This document shows, in pieces, positions 31,827 through 46,800 of a stretch of DNA of 64,000 nucleotides. Position 1 is the stretch's first letter; the number at the start of each line of letters is the position of its first letter. Location: NCBI GenBank assembly GCA_013397695.1, contig VYZI01000985.1, forward strand, positions 1 to 64,000, read 5' to 3'. The notes beneath the pieces are model-generated. The model saw only the letters and a program-made list of their open reading frames with translations, was not told where the DNA came from and did no database searches. Position numbers and translations under genes: made by a program. The DNA is from Centropus unirufus. Lineage: Eukaryota > Chordata > Aves > Cuculiformes > Centropidae.

Positions 31827-34800
31827 CTAAAAATAACACAAAAGAAATAGAGCAAGCTCCATTAACAGCAGTTCGGGGAACTTCAGAGAAAAAGTACTTG
31901 AAACAACAATGTTGTTATTTTGTATCCAAAGAAATGAGCTCAGGAAAAGCCTGTGGAGATGTTTCATTACCATTACAAAGAGCAGGTGATAATTTGGCCT
32001 GAAGAATCAAACTGAATGCATTGCATATCCTGTACAGTTATCTTCCAGAAGCCTTACAAAAACACAACTGAATCCAAGTAATTCTAAGTCACTGGTTAAC
32101 CATCATTTAATTAAACGTAATTAGAGTGGTTTCCTCATTTTGTAATTTTACATGCACTGACTTCTGCTGTTTAAATCAAACAGGAATCAAGTTCTTCCTT
32201 TGTTTGTTACAAGAGAAGCAAAGTGAGTTCATAACCAGCCCAAAGTCAACTATAGAAACCCCTATCATACCTTTTTCCCTCTCTCAGCGTTGTATTTGTC
32301 CAGCAAAGCCTGAATACGGGCACCATAGTCAGGATGAACATCAGTGAAGTTTTTCACCTGAACAGGAAGACAGAAAGGGAACAACAATTTTTTCCTCCAA
32401 CTCAAATGTATTCTTGGACACATTGTCTGCTCTCCAGTCTACAAGCAGCACAACAGGAGGGAGAAAAGAAGGATGAAAATTCTTTTCTGGAAGTTTAATA
32501 CTGATCAGCCATAAAGGAGCTCTGAACATCATCAAATGCTATTTCTATCATTTCACACACTACCGATCTAAACAGGAATCACTGGGAAGGATGAAGACTC
32601 AACCCAGCCTTGGCCCTCGCTGCCCTTTCATGTTTAGAGCAAAACATTACATTGGTGGCCACCTGATTTTTGAAACCTCAAACTAAACATATAACGACAC
32701 CCTTGATGTTGAACATCAAACCCGTTCTTCCCATCAGGAAAAGGTATTTTAACATGTTATACATTTATACTATGTTAATTTGCATATATTGAATGGTTCT
32801 GTATTGGCAATTCCTGCATAAGAAAAAGCTAGAAATTTCCTTCTTCAATCATAGATTTATAAAATGGTTTGGGTTGCAAAGAACCTTCAAGATCAGCCAA
32901 TTCCACCCCTACTGCTATTGTCAGGGACAGCTCACACTAGACCAGGCTGCTCAAGGTCCCACGCAACCTGTCCTTGAACACCTCCAGGGATGGAGGATCC
33001 ACAACTTCTCTGGGCAACATGGGCCAGAGCCACCCCACCCTCATTGTGAAGAATTTCTTTCTAGTGTCTAATCTAAATCGCCCCTCCTGCAATCTAAGGT
33101 CATTCCTTCTTGTCCTGTCACTCCAGACCCTTGTGAGAAGTCCCTCTCAGCTCTCCTGGAGCCCCTTTCAGTACCAGAAAGCTGCTCTAAGGTGTCCCTA
33201 GAGCCTTCTCTTCTCCAGCTGGACAACCCCAACTCTCTCAGCCCATCCTCACAGCAGAGATGCCCCAACCCTCTGATCATCTTCATTGCTCTCCTATATC
33301 CTTCTTCTGTTGGGGAACATAATATCCTCTTCTTGGAGAATAATTTCTGTCTTTCCTTCGGTAAGCACACTGCCTTTTTGACAATGTTACCAGACTGCAA
33401 GAAAACCTGGAATAAGGAGCAGGGCTAAAAACCAAACAGGCCACTTACAGCTCGCTTCTGAATGAAGAGTTGTGCATCTTTAAGATGATCAGCAATGTTT
33501 CTACACAGCCTTTGGCGTTCATCCTCCTTCAGCACTTTGATGTAGAATTCTCGTACCTTATGATTGGAAACAAAGATTTATGCTGAAATGCTCAAAAGCA
33601 AGTCATCCTGCCTCTAGGCAATAACAATAACACTAACTAGACTTGAAAGAATAGCTTTCACTTACTATTCATGCAACACTTAAAATAATCAAAATACTTA
33701 AAATTCAAAAGATAACCAATTTGTGGCCTTTTTTTTTCCCCCCAAACCTGCTACCAGTTCCTTCTATTTCTAGCTTGAAATAACTGCTGCTTATTGAATG
33801 AATGGCAACAAGGAAAGCTATCAGGGTCCAATTGAATGAATGGCAACAAGGAAAGCTCTCGGGGTTCAATTCAGGAACTGATGATCGTGACATTACATGC
33901 ATACTCTAGTTTGAGTATCAGCGGACATCAGTCGCAAGGACAAAGTTACAACCTCTAAATATCCCTGCCCAGGATATGGATCCACAATGGTCTTTGGGAA
34001 CTCACTAACTCTCCTGTAAGCAAAACTTCAATTATCCACTAAATTAAGCCGTGGAGATCTTCCAAGCTCTCATGAGAGCTGAACTTCAGGTTAGCCCAGA
34101 TGCTTCAGAGAGAAGTAATGTTTGAATGATTCTTATGAATATTATCTAAACTCATCATATGTAGTAAGCAATAAAAAGCCTTTTTATTTATGGTACCTGA
34201 GTCACATTATCTTCATTTGCACTGTTAAAGCGCTGCACATCACTCGAAACACACATGCGGCTTTCCTTTACCAGGGGCTGATCTTCTGGACCAGTAAAAC
34301 TATTCGGGTAATAGTTTGGGGCACCACCTGAAAACAAACCAACCAACCCATGCTAAACCAAAATAATCAGATGCCAGCTCTCACAGATTAAGTCAGAAGA
34401 TGCTTTTTTGCCTAAAAGAACCTAAATCGATGACTCAATTGTGATTTACTTTATCCAAAATAGTTGTCAAGTGTTTTTCTGTTGACATACAGGTCAAGAG
34501 AAGGAGCTGTGTCTTCAGCTAGTACTTAACACTACTGACTACAAACAGAATTTTAATAGCTCTTTGGGAGAAAAAATGATTTATTTCAGGAATCAGGAGG
34601 TCTAGCTGCTCTCAACAACACTGCTCCGACAGTTTTAATAGGTAAAGTCATGGGAGTCATTCAAAGTTTTAGTCCAAGGCAGCATAGCAAAAATTCACAG
34701 TTGAAGTACTACTAATCTTAAGTGTGTAGGGGGATTACTTTAAACACAGTGAACTTACACTACTGCATATAAATAAACTTCTTATCTGTTCTTGGACAGG

Positions 34801-37800
34801 ACCAGCTTGTTTTCCAAATATTTCCTTCCCCTCCCTAAGCAAGTTTTATAATAGAATTCATAGCCCAGAGGAATACAGTGTTTTGGCACCAGGCACAGCT
34901 TAAGTATACCCTTGTTTACTCTCAGGTGTAAACCAGTCACAAACGCTGACAGAACAGCGTGTTCTGCTGAACAGAGACAAAGCTAAAGTTCTGGTCTTGG
35001 CTTTATACTCTTCCAGCTTGATGAAGTGAACCGAGTACACTGAAAGTCAGTCTTTAAACTTAAAAAAAAATACAAGTAAAGATTTTTGAAAGGCACTTAG
35101 GCCACCTCTTATTTTTAGATTTGACTTTTGCCTGGAAGTAGAAACAAAAAGATAGTAATTAACTTCTTGCTATTGCATTTCTCAGGCATATTGTTTTATT
35201 TTAAACAATTAATTGAAAAAGTTCTAAGTCTCTTAACAAGCATGTTTCTAGAAGTCTTTAAAGGAACTTAAAACAGGCACATGACTGAATTTATTCGACT
35301 GGGTGTTCTTCTGCAAACCCCCTTTCTCTTAAAGGCCTAATTCTACGTTTTTAAACACACCATAAGCTTTACTTGAGTTTAATGCCTTTAAATTCCCCAC
35401 TCCTGTTCAAACAACCAAAGACTACTTTCCTGGATTAACAGAAGACATATACACCCAGTCTAAACAAGTATGTACAGGTGAAAAACATTCTACTTTTCAG
35501 GAACCAAGAAGCAAACTCCTTTTCCCCCACAGATCCAAAGTGAAAAATTAGTCTATTTACAGCAAGTAGAAGTTATGTACACAAAACTGAAAACACTTAC
35601 TGTTCAGATTCTATTTGCAAAAGGCTGTTTCTATAAGGAAACTTAAGGCCTGTTGTTGTTCTGAAGTCTTCAAAGATGCAGAGAGTGCATTCTGAAACCT
35701 ACATAGGCATGCTTATGCTTTACAGTAAGGTTTTGATCCTCAATACTTGTACAAGACTGACAAGAGACACAGAGGATACATAAATGATAGTGATGAAGTC
35801 ACTACAGCCTGTTCTTCACCAGAAAGGTTATCAAACAAGGGAACAGCTGTCCAGGGAGATGGTGGAGTCCACATCCCTGGATGTATTTAAAAGACGAGTA
35901 GACAACGTGCTTAGGGATTTGGTATAGTAGTGAACAGGTCTGTTTGGATTCGATCTCAAAGGTCTTTTCCAACCTGGTGAGTCTATGATTTAGATTAAAA
36001 AACGCTTTCAACAAGATCCCTCAAACAGGAGGTAACAGGAACAAAGACTATCTTGTAATTTAGCACCAAGAATATAAGAAACAGAGGAACAAAAGGTCAC
36101 TTTCTGTAGTAACTGATCAGGTAGGCCCTTCTTAAGGATCTGAGTCACAGCTGCTACTTTCAACACATTCATAAACTTGTCTGGAAGGGGAGCAAATAAT
36201 CAATCAAGCTTAAACATGCACAATTGCGGGTTCTGAGATGTGTGATCACCTATCACATATCAGATCTTGAACACGCGGAAATTTTGAATTAGTTTGATTG
36301 AGCAATGAGTTAAATTAAGTACTAGGAATGGCACAGGGACAAAGAGGGCACTCCACAGAAATAAAGAAAGTCTATGGTCGATCTGTAACAACTACAGATG
36401 AGGCCAACAGAACTCTAAAAGGATTCAGTAAATACAAGGAAAGGTACTAAAAAGTTGACAAATATGAGAGGTAAGGACCAGTTTTCACATAAAAGGACAA
36501 AAACAGCTAGACTGGGAAGTCTGAAGCTCAGGAAGCAATATAGTGACATTTGAGTTGGGGGAGAGTCACAAGAGACACTGAATGAATGAGAAGAAGAAAG
36601 AGTACTTCTCACAGTAGTTTAGTAATATCCAAAAAATGAACTGCTCAGCAAGTATGTTAAGTCCCCTACGAACAGACAAGAACTCTGCATAAACATCGTT
36701 AAAGATATTTTCATTACTACCTTGGTTGTCAGTAACACACATCGGCCCATCCCTCTGGTAGTTGGCCACACGAGTTCTGAAGGGGCAGTTCACAGGAATT
36801 TGAAGGTAGTTTGGTCCCAGACGGTGTCTGTGAGTGTCAGGATACGAGAAAAGACGACCCTAAAATATTTAAGACAAACATAAGTGATTTGTCTGAGCAA
36901 GGAGTAGCTAAGTTGTACATCCCAATTTAAAGCACTATACATTAAACAGTAAAAGGGAGAATAATAGAATGGTTTGGGTTGGAAGGTACTTCAAAGACCA
37001 TCCAATTCCAACCACCCTGCCAGGAACACGAACACCTCCGACTGGATCAGGTTGCTCAAAGCCCCATCCAGCCTGACCTTGAACACTTCCAGGCATGGGG
37101 CATCTATGACTCCTCCAAGCAACCTGTGCCAGTGCCTCGCCACCTTCATCATGAAGCATTTCTTCCTAATATCTAACCTAAATATTCCTCTTCCTTAAAG
37201 CCATTTCCCCTCTCACTACATGCCCTTGTATAAAGTCTCTCTCCGGTGTTCTTTCAGGCCCCCTTTGTGCATATATTCTTGATATACTTGATACACATAT
37301 GCAAAGTGACACTCGGACACAAACCACCTTTGCTGCAATACCAATAAGGAATGGCAGGTTGAACTGCATTTATGAAGCTTGGGCATTTCCTACCAATTTC
37401 AGAATCCTAACAGGTTTAGCAAAATGGTTACATGTGGTCATTTTCATCCCTATGTAATGATGTTAAATATTATTAAGGAATAATATATTTTCCTACTTAT
37501 TTTCAACGCGAGATGTAAAAATGAGCTGATTACATTAGAATACAGTAGTCCCTTATTTATTTCCTGAACCAAATCTGAAGCAGTTCTGGTGATATCTGGA
37601 TGCCAAAACAAGAGCTTGTTTCTGACCACAAAGCAAAACAAAACAACTCCACGATGGTTCAAGAGTTTATCCAGTTAAAACTGCCAAAATACCTCCTTGT
37701 TTCCATGGATGTAATTTAAACAACAATCAGGTTTTAATCTGAAAAAGTGGAACACACAAACATCTGTGACTCTTCAGCCAGTCTTATCAGATACATTGAT

Positions 37801-40800
37801 CTTTAAGAAATACAGTGCTGCTTCCAAAGAATAGTCCTGCAGTCTGTACTGGAGATTAATTATACTGTATTTTAGAGCAGTGAAAGTAAAATTCTTCTGA
37901 GGGTGAGAGGTCATTATTTTAAGACCTAGTGTAAATGCATGAATAAATATGCATTCCTAGTATGGTTTTATCCCATAACTCTTGCCAGACTGACAGATCT
38001 CTCCATCAACTTTGACAATTGTTGCAGATGCCCTCTAAATTCTTTATTTTCCATTCCTTTAATTCTTCCCCATTATCTTTATATTTCAATTTTGGATGGA
38101 CACAAACACAGCTCATTAAAAACAACAAAATCAGATGCTTTCCATCTTCGGGGTTATTTTACTGCCGCTACATGAACAGTGAGGGCAAAGTTTTCATGAA
38201 CAGCAACACAAACACGATGATTTTGACATAGAACTATGTGCATTGCAGTTTACCTGTAGCATTTTATCAGGGCTGGGCTCAATCCCAGGTGGCATGTTGC
38301 TGGGATCGTATGCCATCTGTTCTACCTCTGCAAAGTAATTGACAGGATTCCTGTTCAAGACAAGCTTTCCCACTGGGATGAGAGGGTAGTCACCATGGGG
38401 CCAGATCTAGAAGACACAACACACAGACATTAAAGCTGCACAACACTATAAAAATGTTGATTTACTTAATAGAACAGGCAGACGCTACCTAGCAAAGCTG
38501 TGAGAAAATACATTACTAAAGAAATTCAGTTTTTGCTAAAAACATTGAGAAATGTCTTATTTTAAGAAGTCTTTTGCAATTAGCATGGAGGATTAATGCA
38601 ACTTATTTCATCATGCCAGCACAATCTCAGCACTTCCCTGCTTATATGGAATACCCACAGGCACTTGAAAAACTGCCTAGGAATGTAATATCGTAGGTGG
38701 AACTGGTAGGATGGTTGTTTACAGCTACTCCAAAAGGCAACCAGCTTAATTAGCCTTTTCTTTGTCATCTTAGCCTGTATTTTCATGTTCAAACATCTTT
38801 CCTCTAATATTGCTCCCCCAAAAATGGCTAAAAATATTACATGTGGAAGTTAGTAACTTGCAACCTCAAACTGCCATCCCATGGGCAGAGAAGTGTGACA
38901 TAAAACTAGACAAATCAAAACGGACACAACAACATTTAAAACAAGCAAGCTCAGTGTGTGGCTATATGGTCTGAGATCACACTTTGGAAAGGCAGTGCAG
39001 TTGTGATCTACAGGCCTGGAATCAAGCCATACCCATACTCTACTGAGGAAGAGTAATATCAGATGTAGCATCAATATAACTTCATCTCCAGAATTTCTGA
39101 CTCATCACAACCATACTAAAGAGTACACTTAAACAGAAGGGAAAAATAAGGAAAGACAAACTTTGTTGACGGGAAGTACTAAGGAAACAGTGCCACTCCG
39201 TGGAAATTCTTACACTTTTTTTATAGGTAAGCTCAGTTCTGGCATTTCCTGCATTTTGATCTCACGACCTTTCTTAAACCAGCCAAAAATCAACATTCTA
39301 GATCAGTATCAGAGATACCTTAGTTAAATCAAAAGGATTAAATGGAAACCTCTCTGCTTCTTCAAATGTCATAACTTGAATGTAGAACGACCATGACGGA
39401 TAATCCCCCTTGGCAATGGCATTATAAAGATCACGTATTGCATAATCAGGATCAGTAGAAGCCAATCTTCCTGCTTCTTCAACACAAAGATTTTTGATGC
39501 CCTGGTCAGTCTAGAAGAATACAAACAAAAGCACCAATGCAACATGTAGAAGGTATGACAGTACTCAAAAGTATGTGCTTCAGTAAGACTTAGAATCCAA
39601 GACTGCTGGTGTCCATCTTCCAATTTCCAATAATTTGATTAACAAGGTATTCAACAGCTGCCACCCAGATAAAAATTAGTTATCTGAGAATGGTGAAATA
39701 AACGTGCAATGCTGTAATACAGCATGCAAGACCTCAAATGTAAAGGTGCAATCCCTGCAGCATGTAAAGTAAAGCAGTTTCACGTCTCTCCTTACAGGAT
39801 GCAGCACATCTTTCCATCACATCTTTTCCTACAGAACCCACCCCAACACAATGTGATAAAAAGGCTGCAGCCCTCAGGTCCAAAAGTTCTGGATTCTACA
39901 TGGATGTCCATTTCCCACCTCACCACCTCATATATATGCCATCTTTAGCACTAACTAAAATCTCATCTTCATTAGCTATTGACAAGTCAAAGGCTAAAAG
40001 CTGCTATACAATCTCTTAGTTTAATATAATGGTTTCCAAAGTCTTGTTTCAAAGGTAGATGTCTAATTAGGCGAGAAGCTTTATTGTCTTTAAAATCACA
40101 AAGGGATGTTGTTTCCAAGTGAGATATGACAGATGAGGCTTTCTCACATAAGCATGCAAGTTCTGCGAGCTTCAGTTGCAGAGCTCTTGGAAACAGAGTT
40201 TTAAGATGGCCTCAACTTTATGTCAAAATATAAAGACATACTAGATTAATGCAGCTCATACCTAGTCTATACATTGAAACAAAAACCAGATCCAAAACAA
40301 GATAACTTTTACCTAAAGAAATACCTATTGAATACAAACTATGGTGTAGCCATGAACATGAAAAGGAACAAATGATACACTGAATAAAACACATTTCCAA
40401 AGGGCTAGAGGATGCCTGCATCTGCACTGAATGAAGCAAGGGAATCTGATCAGGAGAACAAGGCTGAAAAGGAATAAGCTAACTTAGGTGCCCAGAGCGC
40501 ACCATAGAAGTAGACCGAGTTCTCCCACAGCATGAGGCAGTTCCCCAAAGAAGAGTTTTTCGTAGTCCAGTAAATACCTACTGCATCACAGCAGGAACAA
40601 CAATGTTTGTCCTAGCTGTTAAATGCATGGAACTGACATAAAAACCCACATAGACTTTTGATTGGGTCTATGCTCTACCAATTCAAGTTTAACTCAGAAG
40701 AGACAAATAAGAACATTTTTAGACAGCCTATTTTAAATTGGTTTTATCCCTTGTCATGTGTACTTCCAATAAGTAACTTGAAATAAAAGATCAATACCTT

Positions 40801-43800
40801 CACATGGAATTTGCAGTAAACTGCTCTTCCATTGGCATTAACCAGTTTAAAAGTATGGGATCCATATCCATTCATATGGCGAAAACCATCAGGAATACCA
40901 CGATCACTGAACAAGAAAGACACCTAAAAGAGAAGGATCAATTATCAATGGACTCACCAGTTCATGGATAAAGCAATCATTTGAGACAAACTTCTGTATT
41001 GCATTACAATGCATCACTGGAAGTCATCTTATTGTTATGAATTCCTTGAGGACTTTGTAGTTTGGCAGTGTTATTGAACTAAGACTGCACAAAAAACAAT
41101 TGTGAATTAAACCTACGTGGGGTTTCATGCCCACATGAAATATTCTGTGAAGCACAAGACATTAAACTAGTGATAATGTTATTTCCCTGCAAGCACAGAG
41201 CAGGTAACCACAGATAATTTCAGTTACAAATATAAAGAATGGTTTTTCTTTCTGTGTTAAAATGTTAAAACTGAAGTCATTAACAACCAGCTCTTTAAAG
41301 ACTTCAAGCAGCACACACATCACCATGCAAACTTTCAAAACTCTGCTTTTCTTTAGGTTTATGATCACAAACAATGTTTGTGGTACTTCTTTTCCCAATT
41401 ATTAATTAAGGAAGTCTTCTCAAAGAACCCATTTTAAAATAGATACAACTGCATCTTTAATTTTATATTAAAAGCTTTTTTTGTACAACATTCTTGGATA
41501 TAAATACATTTTGGAACAATCAGAATGCTCTGTGACTTCTACTCATTTTTGAAGTTGACACAATGTGCTCCAAAACACATGACTTTAAATAAACTTACAT
41601 GTGACAACATTACTTTCCCAGTACTTCACTGTTCTCTAACAGTCATTGTTCATCAGTATCTCCACTGCTTCGGTGCTACAAAACTTAGCAATTTCCCCTT
41701 CATCCCTAAATAAAATATGATGTTGAAAAGAGAAGAATCCTACCCATTTCATAGTCATTAAAAGAAAACAGGATACACGTACTAATTGCCTTAAGAGTTA
41801 TTGTAGGCCTTTCACTTTTAGTGTTCCTAGAAGATTATGCAGGCTTCTATATAAATATGACAAAGAGGTCATTAAAACATATGTTGTCAAATCATACCAT
41901 GATTTTCTTAGTCATACAAAATAAAGCCAAAGGAGAACCTTACTTGATGCAAAGACTCAGGGCGAAGACTCCAGAAGTCCCACATCATGTCTGGGTCCCT
42001 CAAATGAGTCTGAGGATTCCTCTTTTGGCTATGGATGAATGATGGAAACTGATTTGTCCCGAAGTGGAGGAGGCAGGAAGGAAAAACAAAAAGCAACGAT
42101 TCTTTAACACTTCAAAACTACACCAGGTAGCCTAAGCAACTCCTGGTACAAGACAAACAGGTTTTTCAAGACACTGCACTGTGAAAGGGACAGCACACTA
42201 AAAGGTGACACAAAGCTGTAAGAGGTGGGCCTGTGTAAACCTTTGAGGCACTAGAATAGGTTGCCTGGAGGAGTTGTGGCTGCCCCATCCCTGGACATGT
42301 TCAAGGCCAAGTCAGGTGAGGCTTTGAAAGGCCTGATCCAGAGGAAAACGTCCCTGCCTATGGCAGGGGGTTGGAACTGGATGGGCTGTAAGGTCCCTTC
42401 CAACCCAAATTGTTGTATGACTCTATGATCTCCCTTGTCATATCCCTCCTGCAATTCATAGACCAGTAAAATAGAGTAAAACATTTACAATTAGGATAAA
42501 CAGGTTGTTCAAACTAAAGAATGCTGTCATTCTGTGAGTGATGAGAGAATTCTTTTCAGATGTATGAATTGGAACTTTACTGAATCTGATTCCTAAATGA
42601 ACTCAAGAAATAGCATAAAATATGTATGCAGAACTCCTCCACTGAAGAAAAGCTCCTCTACCTACAGACAGCTGCTAAATTTATGCTAAAAGGTCAAAAA
42701 AAGTCTGATTTAATAAAGAATTTTCAAGATTTTAACTAATTTTTTTAAATAGCCTCAGAATGCAAAAAAAAAAAAAAAGAAAGAAAGAAATGTCTGCAGC
42801 CAATTTGAACACCAGGAAAACTGGTCAGTTCTTAATTTAAAAATATGATAATGTATACTTATTGGATTTCCTGGCATGTGCACTAGCTAACAACTAAATG
42901 TGTAGTATGAAAACACACTGGTGATCATGTATTATACTCCTTAAATCTATTTTATTTTAAACAACCTTTTCAAGTCAAAAGTTGGGACCATGTTTAAATG
43001 TATCACAACAGCTTTTGATTCTCTGTGAAGCAAGAACAAAGTGAACCAACCAACTTTTGGACTCTCACAAAGTACCCTCCCCAACTGTGCTCACTCACCA
43101 ACATCGCATCCCGAATAAAGAAGATAGGAGTATTGTTTCCCACAAGATCCCAATTACCCTCTTCTGTATAGAATTTCATAGCAAAGCCTCGAGGGTCACG
43201 AACTGTATCAGCTGACCCAGATTCTCCAGCTAGAAGAAACACATGAACATACAGAAGCGTTAGGAGAGCAAACACACAAAAATTTGCTTGCAAATGGCAA
43301 GCAAAAAAATGCAGAATATGAGAATATGCCATAAAGTCTGGAAGGTTTAAGGTTTATTAATTTAAGCCTTTTCTAAACTAAGGATTTTTTAATTCTTTTT
43401 TGCATATTTTCGACAATACTTCAGGCACTGGAAGTTTCCAAAGTGTGAACAGACACCCACCCAAGCATTTGGGCCACAGTTAAACAGAAGAAAAAAATAA
43501 AGTGTATCCACTATAACCTATTAAGAGTGAAATCTACATTATCACAACCAGAGACAACATCAGATTATAAGGCTGAATCAGTTAAAACCACAGTTTCTCT
43601 GCATCAAATCCCAGAGTGAAAACTCTCACTTAAAAAGGAGCAATGTAAATAGCATGCCAAATAAAAACGGAACTTGAAAAGTTGTATCCTTTTATTCCCC
43701 TCTTGTGTTATCCCAAATTGTTCCTTCAATGGGTAACTTTATACAGGAGCCAAAGTGCACACCACAATATCTGAACAGAAGTGTTCAAGAACAGCTAATG

Positions 43801-46800
43801 CTAAAGATCATGCAGAAATAACAGGGGCACGCTTTCTCTCATTAAATAGTTGTGTACTACAGGATAGCTAGGAAGAAATAGAAAGGAAGTAGAAAGATAA
43901 CGGTGCAACAACCCACTTCAGCACACAGTCCACAGATCAAACTCAGGTGCATGTCTTTCCCCCATATAACATTCCATGACTCCTTAAGAAAAGCCAGGAG
44001 GCCAAAATCAGCAGCTCCCTGAACCTTGTGTTGAGCTACTTTCCCTCCAATACTACTTCAGAGCCGAATCCTCATTAGCATTTCTCTTCTTTTAATTACA
44101 GGTAAAAGTACTAACATGTAAGGTTCAAAAGCTCACTTCTCTATCAGGCAAGATATTGATCATCATGTATTTTTCAACTAACAGCATTGAGATTTTGCTA
44201 GTTTATACATTCAGCTCTTCAAGAATTAAGTGTTTGTTTACTATGGAAGATTGTTTACCCTTCTTTACCTAGTACTTCACAGCATTCATCCCCAAAATAC
44301 TCCAACCATAAGAGGTATTACATATTCTTCCACTAGATATTAAACTTCCAACTGTTAAACCACAGCATTCAAGCGTTCACTGCAATTGGACCAGAAACAA
44401 AGCAAGCTTTCCATCAGAAAAAAATAGCTCACAGTAACCTTTCTCTCACATTCCAGAGGGGAAGTGTCCACAGAGAGCTCTGACAGAGGCTGCTTAAGGT
44501 CTTTTCATTTAAAGGAAATTCACAGAGAAGGAAATGCTGGCAGAATGCATTTCAAACTACCTTAAGTACATGAAGTGCTCCACAATGCAAACATCGCTAT
44601 CAGTGTAACTATGGGACACAGTAACTTCCAAGCCTTACCCACAGTGGAGAATCGGATTGCAATCGGAGTTCTTTTTCCAATATGTTCAAACACTTTCGCT
44701 TTACAATACTGGGTAATATCATGAGTGACTTCAAAATAGCCAAAGGCTCCTAAGAAAAATAATTTCAAAATATCAGATATAGATAACCTTCCTCCCCCTC
44801 ACAGCATTTCTGTTATTCCATTGCAGTCCCAGATACAACTTTAGATCAAAAGGAAACATGGAAATACACTGGTTTAAACACAATTCATATTTGTGCACTA
44901 AAACACTCAATTTCCTTTCACAAAGTTATATTCACTTAACACAAACTACTATTTAGATGGTGCTCCCCTCCTTAACTGATTGTTAACAGTTCCCACCAGC
45001 AACACAGGCCTCATTTCTACTGTACTACATAACAATCAACAGCTTTTTGGATGCTTTTGTACTAAGATTCATGTATTTATCTCAAGAGCAAAACAAGTAT
45101 TTCTTTGATCTTGGTGCGTGTTGCAGAATTTTTGTCCATCTGTAAGCTAGATGAAGCAACATTCTTCCCACTTCATAGAGGTATTTTTCCCAGGTACGTT
45201 CACATTATAATAAAAGCCTATTCCATTTTTTCTTCTTCTAGGGCAATCAGTAATAAAAATCAGAGCTGACAGTCTCTCCCTAATATCAAGGGGAAATTTT
45301 AAAAATTAAAGAAAAACAACTTATTTAAATGTTAGATCATCACCTTACTTTGATAGATATACCCGGTGACAAAAACAAGACTCTATCAAACAACATGGAA
45401 CAGATAAAAATAGAGATGAGTAAGTCTTCCCTTAGAAAGGAACAGCGTATTATGGAGGAACAAATAAAGGAATCAGAGATCACAGCAGATGCAGCAAAAA
45501 TCTAAAGGCTGTAACCACATTTTCTCCCATGTTTTTAAACAGCTTTTCAGTGCTTCAAGTTTTGGCATTGAGTTCTTTTAAACCAGGCCTTACCACTGCT
45601 GTTGATATGTAATTATTATCACCTGTAATAATTAATTATAGATGACACAATTTACCTGTCACAATCCATGTGTTAGTTCAAAAGAATGTTAAAGTCCAAT
45701 TGTACACAAAGAAGAAGGAGAAGCCTTTAAACCTACCTGCCCCTTTTGCATGCACAACTCTTTCAGGAATCCTCTCTCTGTCGAAATGAGCCATCTCATC
45801 AGTGAAAATAACATCTTGAACAAGAAGAGGTCCACGTGGCCCAGCTGTCAGAATGTTGAGCTTATCCCCTATGGGGTTCCCAGAGCCTGTGGTCAAGACA
45901 TCTGGTTTCTGAAAGTGAGAGACAGGCAATATCACACCACCGGAAACCAAAACCCCTCTTTATTTAAGCCATACAGAGTGCATGCCTGTTCAACCATTAT
46001 GTGTCACAGGATGTATTAACATAGCAAGATGACATAAGATTCTGGAACTAGTCATGGAAAACATGCACTTCTAACTACATCACAGTATTCTGGGGCTATT
46101 TAAGAAGGAATTCAAGTCATGTATAGTCCAAGAATGCCTTCCACAGTTCAGAAACAGTCAGGGCTAGTAGCTCTGGCTTCAACAAAAATACGAAGTCTGC
46201 CTTAAAACATGAATTATGGTTCAGTTTGCCCTCCACCTGAAAAGGAGAGGATGGGAAGAAAGGGACGTAGAAAAGGAGAAGCTGCTGGGAAGTAGTAAGC
46301 AAGAAACGAGATGAAGAAGGTAATATCAGTACAGGGATGAAGGTATCAGGGAAGAGGTGTAGACACACAGCGTGAAGACTAAAAGGTGGCACCTGTGAAT
46401 ACCATTGGTCTGCAAGAGCTATGAGCAAAGGCACCTGAGGGATCATCATTCTCAACTCTTGAACCATGCAAGGATGAAGATTAAGAAAAGTGTGAAGAAG
46501 CACTATAGTTAATAAAAGTCCTGTCAACAGGAAAACAGAACAGCTTTTTTAACTAACATCATTCTAGCCTTTAAAGAAACCAGCGTAGATAGCTCACACT
46601 CATCCATTCCATACCACATCTAAGCTAACCATTCTTGTAGGCTACTTAGAGCTGCAGCATCTTGTTCAGTAGGAATGACCCTGTACTTGAAAAAAATTAG
46701 CCACTCCACCACAACACTGAGAAACCCCTGCTGGAACTCAGCAGCATCACAACTCAGTGCACTCCCACTTCCTTAACAAAGAAATCCCAGTAGAAAAGAC

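Noticed and set aside
46117..46527. 136-codon hydrophobic minus-strand frame in CAT intron 1
   Set aside because: No splice context, no recognisable domain; composition reflects T-rich intron sequence.
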